A stretch of DNA of 18,111 bases, taken from NCBI GenBank assembly GCA_964575715.1, contig CAZNSG010000340.1, positions 1 through 18,111 on the forward strand, in the 5' to 3' direction. The translations under genes were made by a program, and so were the position numbers. Below the pieces are notes generated by a model. It made no database searches. It was not told the origin of the DNA and worked only from the letters and a program-made list of their open reading frames with translations. Below are positions 1 through 5,717 of the stretch, in pieces (within the stretch, counting starts at the first letter, position 1; every line of letters begins with the position of its first letter). Origin of the DNA: PNAI01 sp964575715 (GTDB lineage: Bacteria; Pseudomonadota; Alphaproteobacteria; Rhizobiales; Xanthobacteraceae).

Positions 1-104
1 TCGACGTGAAGTCGCTACATGCCAAGATCGGAGAGCTGACGCTAGAGAACGATTTTTTGGAAGGAGCGCTCGGCAAAGCAGGTTTGCTGAGCGCAAGGCG
101 ATGA
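1..104 (+). CDS. IS3-family transposase OrfA, C-terminal end only (partial)
   Basis: The window opens inside this gene; the reading frame starts at base 3 and stops with TGA at 102-104. The visible 33 residues include LHAKIGELTLENDFLEGAL, the leucine-rich coiled-coil end typical of IS3-family OrfA, the small HTH protein that binds the IS ends and multimerises with OrfB. The stop overlaps the OrfB start in an ATGA arrangement (101-104), so OrfB may be made by translational coupling. The N-terminal HTH lies outside the window, so integrity of the gene cannot be judged. Confidence 0.85.
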   Translation, partial: DVKSLHAKIGELTLENDFLEGALGKAGLLSARR

Positions 105-928
105 TTGACCCTGCGCACGATCTGTCGATCACCAAGCAAGCGGAAACCCTGAACATCAGCCGTGGCAGTGTCTACTATCTGCCACGTCCGGTGTCGGCGA
201 CCGACCTGGAGGTCATGCGACGTCTCGACCGGCTGCATCTGGAGTCCCCCTTCGCCGGCGCGCGGATGTTGAGAGGCCTGCTGGCTGCCGAGGGGTGCAA
301 GATCGGCCGTCGTCACGTGAAGACGCTGATGCGGCGGATGGGGATAGAAGCGCTCTATCGCCGTCCGCGCACCACGAAGCCCGAGCCCGGCCACAAGATC
401 TACCCGTATCTGCTGCGCGGGATGGAGATCACGCGGCCGAACCAGGTGTGGGCGATGGACATCACCTACATCCCGATGGCGCGCGGCTTCGTCTATCTGG
501 CTGTCGTGCTCGACTGGTTCAGCCGCCGCGTGCTGTCGTGGCGGCTGTCGATCACGATGGAGGCGGCGTTCTGCGTCGCGACGCTGGAGGATGCTTTGGC
601 TCGTCACGGCAAGCCGGCCATCTTCAATACAGTTCAGGGCTCACAGTTCACGGGCTCGGTCTTCACCGGCGTGCTGGCCAACAACAACATTGCAATCAGC
701 ATGGACGGCAAAGGGGCTTGGCGGAACAATGTCTTCATCGAGCGGCTGTGGCGCAGCGTCAAATACGAGGAGGTTTATCTGAAGGCCTATGACAGCGTCA
801 GCGAGGCCCGCGCTTCGATCGGCCGCTACCTGAACTTTTACAACGGCCGACGCCCACACTCGAGCCTTGACGGCATGACACCCGATCAAGCCTACTTCAC
901 CCCGCTGCCAATCCGCATGGCAGCCTAA
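101..928 (+). CDS. IS3-family transposase OrfB (rve integrase), catalytic Asp lost
   Basis: This is the DDE transposase of an IS3-family element: 275 residues, near full length for OrfB. An HTH_21-like N-terminal part (about 1-100) is followed by the rve catalytic core. D120 in WAMDITYIP is the first catalytic acid and E214 in FIERLWRS is the third. The second acid should lie in the family motif NTDQGSQFT, but the sequence reads NTVQGSQFT: residue 178 (codon GTT, 632-634) is Val. Position 178 has exactly the DD35E spacing to E214, so this is the catalytic site, and one A-to-T change from GAT explains it. The C-terminal YNGRRPHSSLDGMTPDQAYF block is intact. The protein should fold and perhaps bind DNA but is probably inactive in catalysis. 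The start ATG 101 overlaps the OrfA stop. Confidence 0.93.
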   Translation: MIDPAHDLSITKQAETLNISRGSVYYLPRPVSATDLEVMRRLDRLHLESPFAGARMLRGLLAAEGCKIGRRHVKTLMRRMGIEALYRRPRTTKPEPGHKIYPYLLRGMEITRPNQVWAMDITYIPMARGFVYLAVVLDWFSRRVLSWRLSITMEAAFCVATLEDALARHGKPAIFNTVQGSQFTGSVFTGVLANNNIAISMDGKGAWRNNVFIERLWRSVKYEEVYLKAYDSVSEARASIGRYLNFYNGRRPHSSLDGMTPDQAYFTPLPIRMAA

Positions 929-1127
929 CCCCGGCGGACGCTCCAGTTATCGACGCGGAAAATCTGTTCAGACAATCGGGACCACCTCTCTCCCCACGCC
1001 TCAGTGGAAAACCACCGCTGCTTTCCACCGACTCGGTGGCGATCGGGTAGAATACGCGTGCGCGGGGCTAGGTCGATGGACTGAAAGCCTGGACCACACC
1101 GGGCCGCCCCGCAGATTTCTCATGTGT

Positions 1128-1151
1128 GGTTCGCCATGTGGAGGCGGAACC
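1128..1151 (+). promoter_or_regulatory. Hairpin touching the start codon of the 1152 gene
   Basis: GGTTCGCC (1128-1135) can pair with GGCGGAACC (1143-1151) leaving one bulged G and a short loop. The Shine-Dalgarno-like GGAGG lies in the loop and right arm, and the ATG at 1152 follows the last paired base. In an mRNA this would partly hide the ribosome binding site, so translation may depend on unfolding or a bound factor. The pairing is seen; the regulatory role is inference. Confidence 0.4.
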
Positions 1152-1874
1152 ATGACGCAGAGCCAAAAAGATGAAGCGATCGCCTTAAGCAAATACATTG
1201 ACGAAGATGAAGTTGCTCCGCACATCCCAGCACATTACAAAACAACAATTATCGAAATTATTTCAATCAACGATTGGGTTTTGCTGAGCCATGCACTTGA
1301 TTATGTTTGGCTGAAAACCCAAGATTTGAGATTGGCAAAACTCGAATTATTTAAGGCGCTTTCTGATGGAGAAGCCCGCGCCATCGCCACCGAATGGACA
1401 ATGAGTTCGTCCGATCGCCGAACTGACGAACTGCTTCCAAAGGTATTTTGGAAACATCCTAGCAACATTCGATGGGTTTGGGACCGCGCGTGGTCGAATG
1501 ATCTCGTACCGACGTATTCTGACAAGCGTGTGTTCATCTCTGTTTCTGGTGTTCGGCTGCGTTCAGCGGATTTAATCAAGAAATGGCCAATCGTTGCCAC
1601 CAATCCGATCGCGCAGGGTAAGAAACGCGGACCACAGGAGCGCTATGATTACTTCGAGCTTGAGCGGCAGCAACAAACATACGTAAAAACGAATGGGGCA
1701 TTCAGATCTCCGACAGACCATCATAATTGGTGCGTTGAAAATCTGCGGTTGAAGACCGGCGCATGGCCACCAAAGGGTAAACGTAAGGGCGATAACCCCG
1801 ACCCGCACACAGTTGCGGAGGGCATCAAGCGGCACAAACTCGACAAAATGCCGGGTGTTTTTGCAGAAGATTAG
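1152..1874 (+). CDS. Hypothetical protein of a mobile region
   Basis: I do not recognise this 240-residue protein. ATG 1152 is preferred over the upstream in-frame ATG 1122 because GGAGG sits about eight bases before it, while 1122 has no visible ribosome binding site. The protein is soluble in appearance, without a signal peptide or membrane segment. The N-terminal half is rich in charged and aliphatic residues; the C-terminal third is basic (KKRGPQERYDYFE, then PPKGKRKGDNPDP), which would suit nucleic-acid contact, but this is only an impression. The DNA is visibly richer in A and T than the core genes of the window, suggesting recent transfer. It lies between the IS3 remnant and the HTH/primase cluster, so it probably belongs to the same integrative element. 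Confidence 0.75.
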   Translation: MTQSQKDEAIALSKYIDEDEVAPHIPAHYKTTIIEIISINDWVLLSHALDYVWLKTQDLRLAKLELFKALSDGEARAIATEWTMSSSDRRTDELLPKVFWKHPSNIRWVWDRAWSNDLVPTYSDKRVFISVSGVRLRSADLIKKWPIVATNPIAQGKKRGPQERYDYFELERQQQTYVKTNGAFRSPTDHHNWCVENLRLKTGAWPPKGKRKGDNPDPHTVAEGIKRHKLDKMPGVFAED

Positions 1875-1963
1875 TCGGGGTAATTAATTGCCCCGATTGC
1901 TGGGTTTACCCCTGCGCCGAATACGCAATGCTCGCCGTCGCAAATCAGCGAAAGGCGAGCACA

Positions 1964-2200
1964 ATGCAATCAACACCAGTTGCGGCAGACTATGACGCCG
2001 CCTTAAACGAAAACCAGGCCGCCGAATTTCTCGGCGTCTCGGTGCGGACCCTTCAAGCTTGGCGCGTTCGCGGTGGTGGCCCACAATACCTTAAAATGTC
2101 CCGCGCGGTTCGGTACCAGCGCCGCCAGCTCGTGATCTTCCAACAAGAGCACACCGTGTCCTCGACCACCGAGGCCAGCACTAGAGAGGCTGCCCGGTGA
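1964..2200 (+). CDS. AlpA/excisionase-like helix-turn-helix protein
   Basis: A small DNA-binding protein of 78 residues. The core ALNENQAAEFLGVSVRTLQ, then WRVRGGGPQYLKM and RAVRYQRRQL, is the standard MerR-like excisionase/AlpA (HTH_17) pattern: helix-turn-helix, then a wing ending in a basic Y-R-R strand. Such proteins act as excision directionality factors or as regulators of integrase and replication genes in prophages and integrative elements. ATG 1964 is chosen over ATG 1928 because AAGGCGAG lies just upstream and the region before it does not look conserved. It is the first gene of a tightly packed run: its TGA overlaps the GTG of the next small ORF (GTGA, 2197-2200). Its target could be the repeats beside the tRNA; that is inference. 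Confidence 0.82.
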   Translation: MQSTPVAADYDAALNENQAAEFLGVSVRTLQAWRVRGGGPQYLKMSRAVRYQRRQLVIFQQEHTVSSTTEASTREAAR

Positions 2201-2343
2201 GTTTCGATCTCATTTCCGAACATGCGAAGCGCGCCGCCATCCACTCCTGGTTGGTGGCAACGATGCACAAGCTTGCCGAGATGTTTGGCATCAACATCGC
2301 TGATGTCCACGAAATTGCGCGCCGTAAGCTTGCACACGACTAG
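2197..2343 (+). CDS. Small ORF (48 residues), unknown function
   Basis: GTG 2197 to TAG 2341-2343 encodes 48 residues beginning MSFDLISEHAKRAAIHSWLV and ending ARRKLAHD. Support comes from position: the GTG overlaps the TGA of the HTH gene, a GAGAGG-like ribosome binding site precedes it, and the next gene starts 29 bases after its stop. The protein appears helical and amphipathic, with no cysteine and no clear membrane segment. I do not recognise a family. It may be a small partner of the HTH or primase proteins. It is easily missed because of its length. Confidence 0.6.
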   Translation: MSFDLISEHAKRAAIHSWLVATMHKLAEMFGINIADVHEIARRKLAHD

Positions 2344-2372
2344 CTAGCGCCGCCGAAGTCGGAGCCGGTGCC

Positions 2373-2690
2373 GTGACCACCAGGCCGCGCAAGATCGCAT
2401 TCAAGCGCATCGCCGACACGGCGCTGCGTCACACCGATACGCTCGTGCGGCGGTGGCTGCCCGAGGGAAAACGCGAAGGCTCCGAGTGGGTCGCAATCAA
2501 TCCGCGCCGCAGCGACCACCGTAAAGGAAGTTTCAAGGTCAACCTCACCAGCGGCCGGTGGTCGGATTTTGCCACCGGAGACCGCGGTGGTGATTTGATC
2601 AGCTTGGCCGCCTTCTTGTTCAACATCAAACAGAGTGAAGCCGCGCGTCGGATTGGTGAAATACTCGGGGTCAACATCTATGACGACTGA
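2373..2690 (+). CDS. Primase N-terminal-like protein without zinc ligands
   Basis: A 105-residue protein starting at GTG 2373, with GGAG eight bases upstream. The segment W-VAINPRRSDHRKGSFKVN, then RWSDFATGDRGGDLISLAAF, matches the sequence pattern found at the N terminus of phage and plasmid primases (CHC2-like region): a short strand-rich module followed by the GGD-(I/L)ISL motif. No cysteine is present, so it cannot bind zinc in the classical way. Its end overlaps the next gene, which encodes Toprim and helicase domains, by 11 bases, so primase template recognition and catalysis appear to be split over two translationally coupled polypeptides. It probably binds single-stranded or origin DNA for the helicase protein; this is inferred from family pattern and context. 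Confidence 0.72.
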   Translation: MTTRPRKIAFKRIADTALRHTDTLVRRWLPEGKREGSEWVAINPRRSDHRKGSFKVNLTSGRWSDFATGDRGGDLISLAAFLFNIKQSEAARRIGEILGVNIYDD

Positions 2691-4869
2691 CCCCTTCACC
2701 CCGATCGCCGGCGGCTCCAAGAGGGCAACCACCGCAATACCACCGAAGGGCACGGTGGTGTTGCCGGTGCCAGCCGATGCGCCACCGGCGCCGACAGAAC
2801 ATCCGACGCTAGGCGCACCTACAATAACATGGTGTTATCGCGGTGCCGCCAGTGTCGTGCTCGGCTTCGCATGCCGCTTCGACTCCGACGCGGGCAAACA
2901 ATTTCGTCCGCTGACATTGTGGCGTGACACCCGCGATGGTTCGTTGCGATGGCGGTGGGAGTCGTGGCCACCGCAACGCCCGTTGTATGGGCTGCACGGA
3001 CTCGCCCAGCGGCCTTCCGCGCCGGTGGTGGTGTGCGAGGGGGAGAAAGCTGCTGATGCAGCCGCGCAACTCCTGCCGGGCTTCGTGGCGGTGACAAGCC
3101 CGAACGGATCGAAGAGCGCCGGCAAGGCCAACTGGTTGCCGCTACGGGGTCGCGCGGTGACGGTATGGCCCGACGCCGATGCGGCCGGGCTTGCCTACGC
3201 GACCACCGTCACCAAGCTGGTGATCAAGGCCGGTGCCGCGTCGGTTGCAATCAGCTCTCCACCGCAAGGTGTATCTGTAGGTTGGGACGCGGCCGACGCT
3301 TTGAAAGAGGGATGGGCCACCGAGCGCGCGACCGAGCTCCTCGCCGCGGCAGTACCGGCGGACAAGATTACCACCAACAAGTCCACCGCCACCGAAGGCG
3401 TTGAGAAACCCATCGGTGATGATGGCGCGACCGGTGGTCGTCGGCGGGTACCACAACGCGATGTGCTAATCGGCCTCACCGAGTATGTCGAGCTTTGGCA
3501 CGACGCCAACCGCACGGCCTATGCAAGCTTCGCGATCAACAACCACCAGGAACACTGGCCCGTCAAGTCGCGCGATTTCCGAATGTGGCTGTCGGGTCGG
3601 TTTTATGAAAAGACCGGCGCCGCGATCGGTGGCCAGGCGCTCGAAGACGGCGTTCGCATCCTTGAGGCGCGTGCTGTCAATGAAGGCCCGGAATATGAGC
3701 CGTTCATCCGTGTCGGTCGACACGACGGCAATCTCTATCTCGATTTATGCGATGCCGCGTGGCGCGCCGTCGAGATCGGCGCGGAGGGCTGGCGCGTCAT
3801 CGAGAAACCACCGCTGAAGCTGCTGCGCTCACCCTCTATGCGGCCTCTGCCGGAACCAGAAGCCGGCACCATGATCGAAGTGCTGCGGCGCTTCTTCATA
3901 AACTTGCGCAGCAACAACGACTTCGTCCTCACGCTGGCGTGGCTGATCGCGGCACTGCGGGAGGTAGGGCCATATCCGGTCCTGGTTATCAACGGCGAGC
4001 AAGGCTCGGGCAAGTCTGTCTTTTGTCGGATGCTTCGCTTACTTATAGACCCGAGCGCCGCGCCAATCCGTGCAGTGCCAAAAGACGATCACAATCTGTT
4101 CTTGTCTGCGGGCAATAGCTGGATACTCGCCTACGACAACTTAAGCTCGATGCAAGCATGGTTGTCCGATGCCTTGTGCAGTCTTGCCACCACCGGCGGC
4201 TATGCGACCAGGACGCTTCATACCGATCGCGACGAGACGGTTTTCGAATTTATGCGGCCCCTCGTGCTCAACGGCATCTCATCCTTAACGGATCGTGCCG
4301 ATCTGGCCAGCAGGGCGGTCACGATCCACTTAAAAGCTATTCCTGAAGAAGAATGCGCACCCGAGGACGAGCTATGGGCCGATTTCAAAGAAACGCAACC
4401 GAAGATACTCGGCGCGTTGCTCGACGGTGTGTCGGCCGCATTGCGCAACATTGCCAGTGTCAAGCTCGATCGCTTCCCGCGCATGGCCGACTTCTGTAAG
4501 TGGGTTGTAGCGGCCGAGCCGGGCTTGGGTTTGGAGCCGGGCACGTTCATCGCAGCCTACAGCGAAAACCGGCTCGCCGTGACAGAAGCAAGTTTCGAGG
4601 CCGACGCCGTAGCGGTGGCGATCTGGAAACTGCTCACCGTCAAGATGGTTGACGGCTTTACCGGCACAGCCACCGCGCTGCTCGATGAGATCAACAACTA
4701 CGTGTCGGAAGGTACGCGCAAGAGCAAGTACTGGCCACAGGGCGCCACTCAGCTCGGCAACCGCGTCGTGCGCGCGGCGCCGCTGCTCAAGGCCAAAGGC
4801 TGCACCGTCGAGCGCCGGCACTCCGGCGAGCGCATCATCATGATCGTCCCGCCGAAGAACACGATCTGA
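2680..4869 (+). CDS. Toprim primase fused to P-loop replicative helicase
   Basis: A 729-residue protein probably acting in replication of the integrative element. ATG 2680 overlaps the end of the preceding gene; an in-frame ATG at 2635 lies deeper inside that gene and is less likely. After a Pro/Ala-rich N terminus, a Toprim domain is visible: acidic E120 in VVVCEGEKAAD and the D-x-D pair D165/D167 in VWPDADAAG, expected to bind metal for primer synthesis. A second half carries a P loop, GEQGSGKS (about 439-446), and a Walker B-like strand ending ILAYDN (about 482-487), followed by a conserved stretch around FEFMRPLVLNGI and DLASRAVTI, as in D5/SF3-type helicases of prophages and plasmids. 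No membrane segments. It is last of the gene run from 1964 and is followed by a repeat-rich non-coding tract that could hold its origin. Domain calls are by motif only. Confidence 0.85.
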   Translation: MTTDPFTPIAGGSKRATTAIPPKGTVVLPVPADAPPAPTEHPTLGAPTITWCYRGAASVVLGFACRFDSDAGKQFRPLTLWRDTRDGSLRWRWESWPPQRPLYGLHGLAQRPSAPVVVCEGEKAADAAAQLLPGFVAVTSPNGSKSAGKANWLPLRGRAVTVWPDADAAGLAYATTVTKLVIKAGAASVAISSPPQGVSVGWDAADALKEGWATERATELLAAAVPADKITTNKSTATEGVEKPIGDDGATGGRRRVPQRDVLIGLTEYVELWHDANRTAYASFAINNHQEHWPVKSRDFRMWLSGRFYEKTGAAIGGQALEDGVRILEARAVNEGPEYEPFIRVGRHDGNLYLDLCDAAWRAVEIGAEGWRVIEKPPLKLLRSPSMRPLPEPEAGTMIEVLRRFFINLRSNNDFVLTLAWLIAALREVGPYPVLVINGEQGSGKSVFCRMLRLLIDPSAAPIRAVPKDDHNLFLSAGNSWILAYDNLSSMQAWLSDALCSLATTGGYATRTLHTDRDETVFEFMRPLVLNGISSLTDRADLASRAVTIHLKAIPEEECAPEDELWADFKETQPKILGALLDGVSAALRNIASVKLDRFPRMADFCKWVVAAEPGLGLEPGTFIAAYSENRLAVTEASFEADAVAVAIWKLLTVKMVDGFTGTATALLDEINNYVSEGTRKSKYWPQGATQLGNRVVRAAPLLKAKGCTVERRHSGERIIMIVPPKNTI

Positions 4870-5059
4870 TCGGCTCTACTCGCCGACCCCGCGCCCCGTC
4901 AGCTTCAGTAACCGTCACGTCGTTGCAGGCCGACGAAGCCGCCAGCGGGTGTTAGAATGATCGTCTGGCGACCCCCACAGATTCGAGGGGTCCTTCCGCG
5001 TCAAAAAACGTATGCGGGCGCCCAGAGCGCGCGGGGTCTCTAGTCTGAGTCAAATTTTG

Positions 5060-5097
5060 GAAGCCTAAAGTTGAACTTGAAGCCTAAAGTCGGACTT
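5060..5097. repeat. Two abutting 19-bp direct repeats
   Basis: GAAGCCTAAAGTTGAACTT (5060-5078) is followed directly by GAAGCCTAAAGTCGGACTT (5079-5097), with two mismatches in 19. They lie about 190 bases after the helicase gene in DNA without a convincing gene. Abutting repeats of this length suit binding sites for a dimeric or cooperative protein, for example a replication initiator or a transcription regulator. Confidence 0.75.
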
Positions 5098-5187
5098 CAA
5101 AAGCGCCCGTCATGGTTGCGCACCCGGTGTGATCTCCGCCGATGTGCGACCATTGCCGGCCGCATCCGCGTTGGTGCGCGTTCGAAG

Positions 5188-5279
5188 GGTTGGACGACCT
5201 GGACGGCGATGGACAGCGAAACGCATTTCAACAAATCCGCATAGCTCTTGCGTTCTGGACAGGTTGGACGGGTTGGACG
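5188..5279. repeat. 9-bp iteron-like repeats, consensus GGTTGGACG
   Basis: Two groups of three TGGAC(G/A) boxes are present. Group one has boxes at 5191, 5200 and 5210; group two at 5256, 5265 and 5274. Spacing inside the groups is 9-10 bases, and the last two units (5262-5270, 5271-5279) are identical GGTTGGACG. The groups are 46 bases apart and end just before an A/T- and purine-rich tract. This resembles an iteron-type replication origin for the upstream primase-helicase. The repeats are seen; the origin role is inferred. A coding explanation (repeated GLDGLDG or WTGWTG) exists in overlapping frames but I consider it secondary. Confidence 0.6.
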
Positions 5280-5285
5280 GTGCCT

Positions 5286-5320
5286 TCTCTTTTAAGAAAA
5301 AAGAGAGAGTATATAGAGAG
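5286..5320. other. A/T- and purine-rich tract with hairpin, possible unwinding site
   Basis: TCTCTTTT (5286-5293) pairs with AAAAGAGA (5299-5306) across a five-base loop, followed by GAGAGTATATAGAGAG (5305-5320). It lies immediately right of the iteron-like repeats in otherwise GC-rich DNA. It could be a DNA unwinding element or a promoter region. I see no recognisable gene behind it that it would serve. Confidence 0.4.
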
Positions 5321-5403
5321 AGGCGGTGCAGCCCGGGTGCATGCATTGCGCGCATAGCGCGGCCAACTGGCCGGTGCTGGTCAGGCGTGTCGAAAAAGAT
5401 GGT

Positions 5404-5487
5404 GATTGGGGATTGGGATCACCACCAAAGGGCGCGAAATAGGTCCTGGTGCTTACGCCGTGCTTACATGGCAGGGTTTTGCAAAAC
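5404..5487. other. Short repeats and palindrome next to the tRNA 3' end
   Basis: Within 135 bases of the tRNA CCA end lie a tandem GATTGGG pair (about 5404-5417), the direct repeat GTGCTTAC twice (5449-5456, 5460-5467; 11-base period) and the perfect 12-bp palindrome GTTTTGCAAAAC (5476-5487). Closely spaced short repeats beside an attachment site are what integrase arm-type sites or excisionase sites look like. No protein assignment is possible from sequence alone. Confidence 0.4.
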
Positions 5488-5536
5488 GCCCATCAAATGT
5501 TAAAGCACATAAATATTTGAAATATAAGGATCATTA

Positions 5537-5613
5537 TGGCGCGCCCGGAAGGATTCGAACCTCCGACCCCCAGATTCGTAGTCTGGTGCTCTATCCAGCT
5601 GAGCTACGGGCGC
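5537..5613 (-). tRNA. tRNA-Arg (anticodon ACG)
   Basis: Read on the minus strand, the 77-base gene has acceptor arms GCGCCCG and CGGGCGC (seven perfect pairs), discriminator G and an encoded CCA end. The D arm contains AGCTCAGCTGGATAGAGC. The anticodon stem CCAGA/TCTGG encloses loop CTACGAA, giving anticodon ACG (bases 5577-5579), and the T arm reads GGAGGTTCGAATCCTTCC. It decodes CGN arginine codons, normally after A34-to-inosine editing. Its 3' end borders the integrative element on the left and the gene appears intact, as expected when the attachment site regenerates the tRNA end. Confidence 0.97.
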
Positions 5614-5666
5614 AAACCGGTGGATGACTGCTCGACCCGCGCGGAGGAACGCGGAACGCGCGCATA

Positions 5667-5693
5667 GCTATAGGCTTCATCCTGCATTGACAA
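5667..5693 (-). promoter_or_regulatory. Putative promoter of tRNA-Arg
   Basis: On the minus strand, TTGTCA (5688-5693) and TATAGC (5667-5672) are separated by 15 bases and lie about 55-80 bases before the tRNA 5' end. The boxes are close to sigma-70 consensus but the spacer is short, so the call is tentative. It places the promoter outside the integrative element. Confidence 0.42.
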
Positions 5694-5717
5694 GGGTTTG
5701 CGCAGGGTTCCGGCGAA

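Larger units (their letters stand above)
1..989 (+). mobile_element. IS3-family insertion sequence, right part
   Basis: OrfA tail plus OrfB define an IS3-family element that continues left of the window. The right end is not exactly determined. The stretch after OrfB ends near GGGACCACCTCT (about 978-989), which resembles the terminal repeats I recall for IS elements with this type of OrfB. Without the left end the inverted repeat and target duplication cannot be checked. From there to 1121 I see no gene. The copy is probably not autonomous because OrfB carries D178V. Confidence 0.6.
1152..5540. mobile_element. Integrative element, tRNA-Arg-proximal part
   Basis: An excisionase-like HTH gene, a primase/helicase pair and unknown genes run up to the 3' end of tRNA-Arg(ACG), a classic integration point for tyrosine-recombinase elements. 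The tRNA lies on the minus strand with its CCA end at 5537, facing this DNA, so an element inserted there would restore the tRNA 3' end. No integrase is seen; it and the second attachment site would be left of the window. The IS3 copy at 1-989 is either inside the element or at its edge. The left limit given here is only the first gene I would assign to it. Confidence 0.6.

Noticed and set aside
4970..4992. Rho-independent terminator after the helicase gene (GACCCC/GGGGTC stem)
   Set aside because: The stem is short, the loop has 11 bases, and no T run follows.
5060..5279. Possible CRISPR array
   Set aside because: The repeats abut or are 9 bases apart; there are no spacers of regular length and no cas genes.
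5129..5503. Overlapping ORFs through the iteron-like tract (124 and 71 codons) with GLDGLDG and WTGWTG
   Set aside because: The repeats make any frame look repetitive, there is no good ribosome binding site, and the reading runs through hairpins and att-near repeats. Conservation could change this view.
5406..5627. ORF of 73 codons with GAPGRIRTSDPQIRSLVLYP
   Set aside because: Its second half is the reverse strand of tRNA-Arg translated; this is a well-known false protein.
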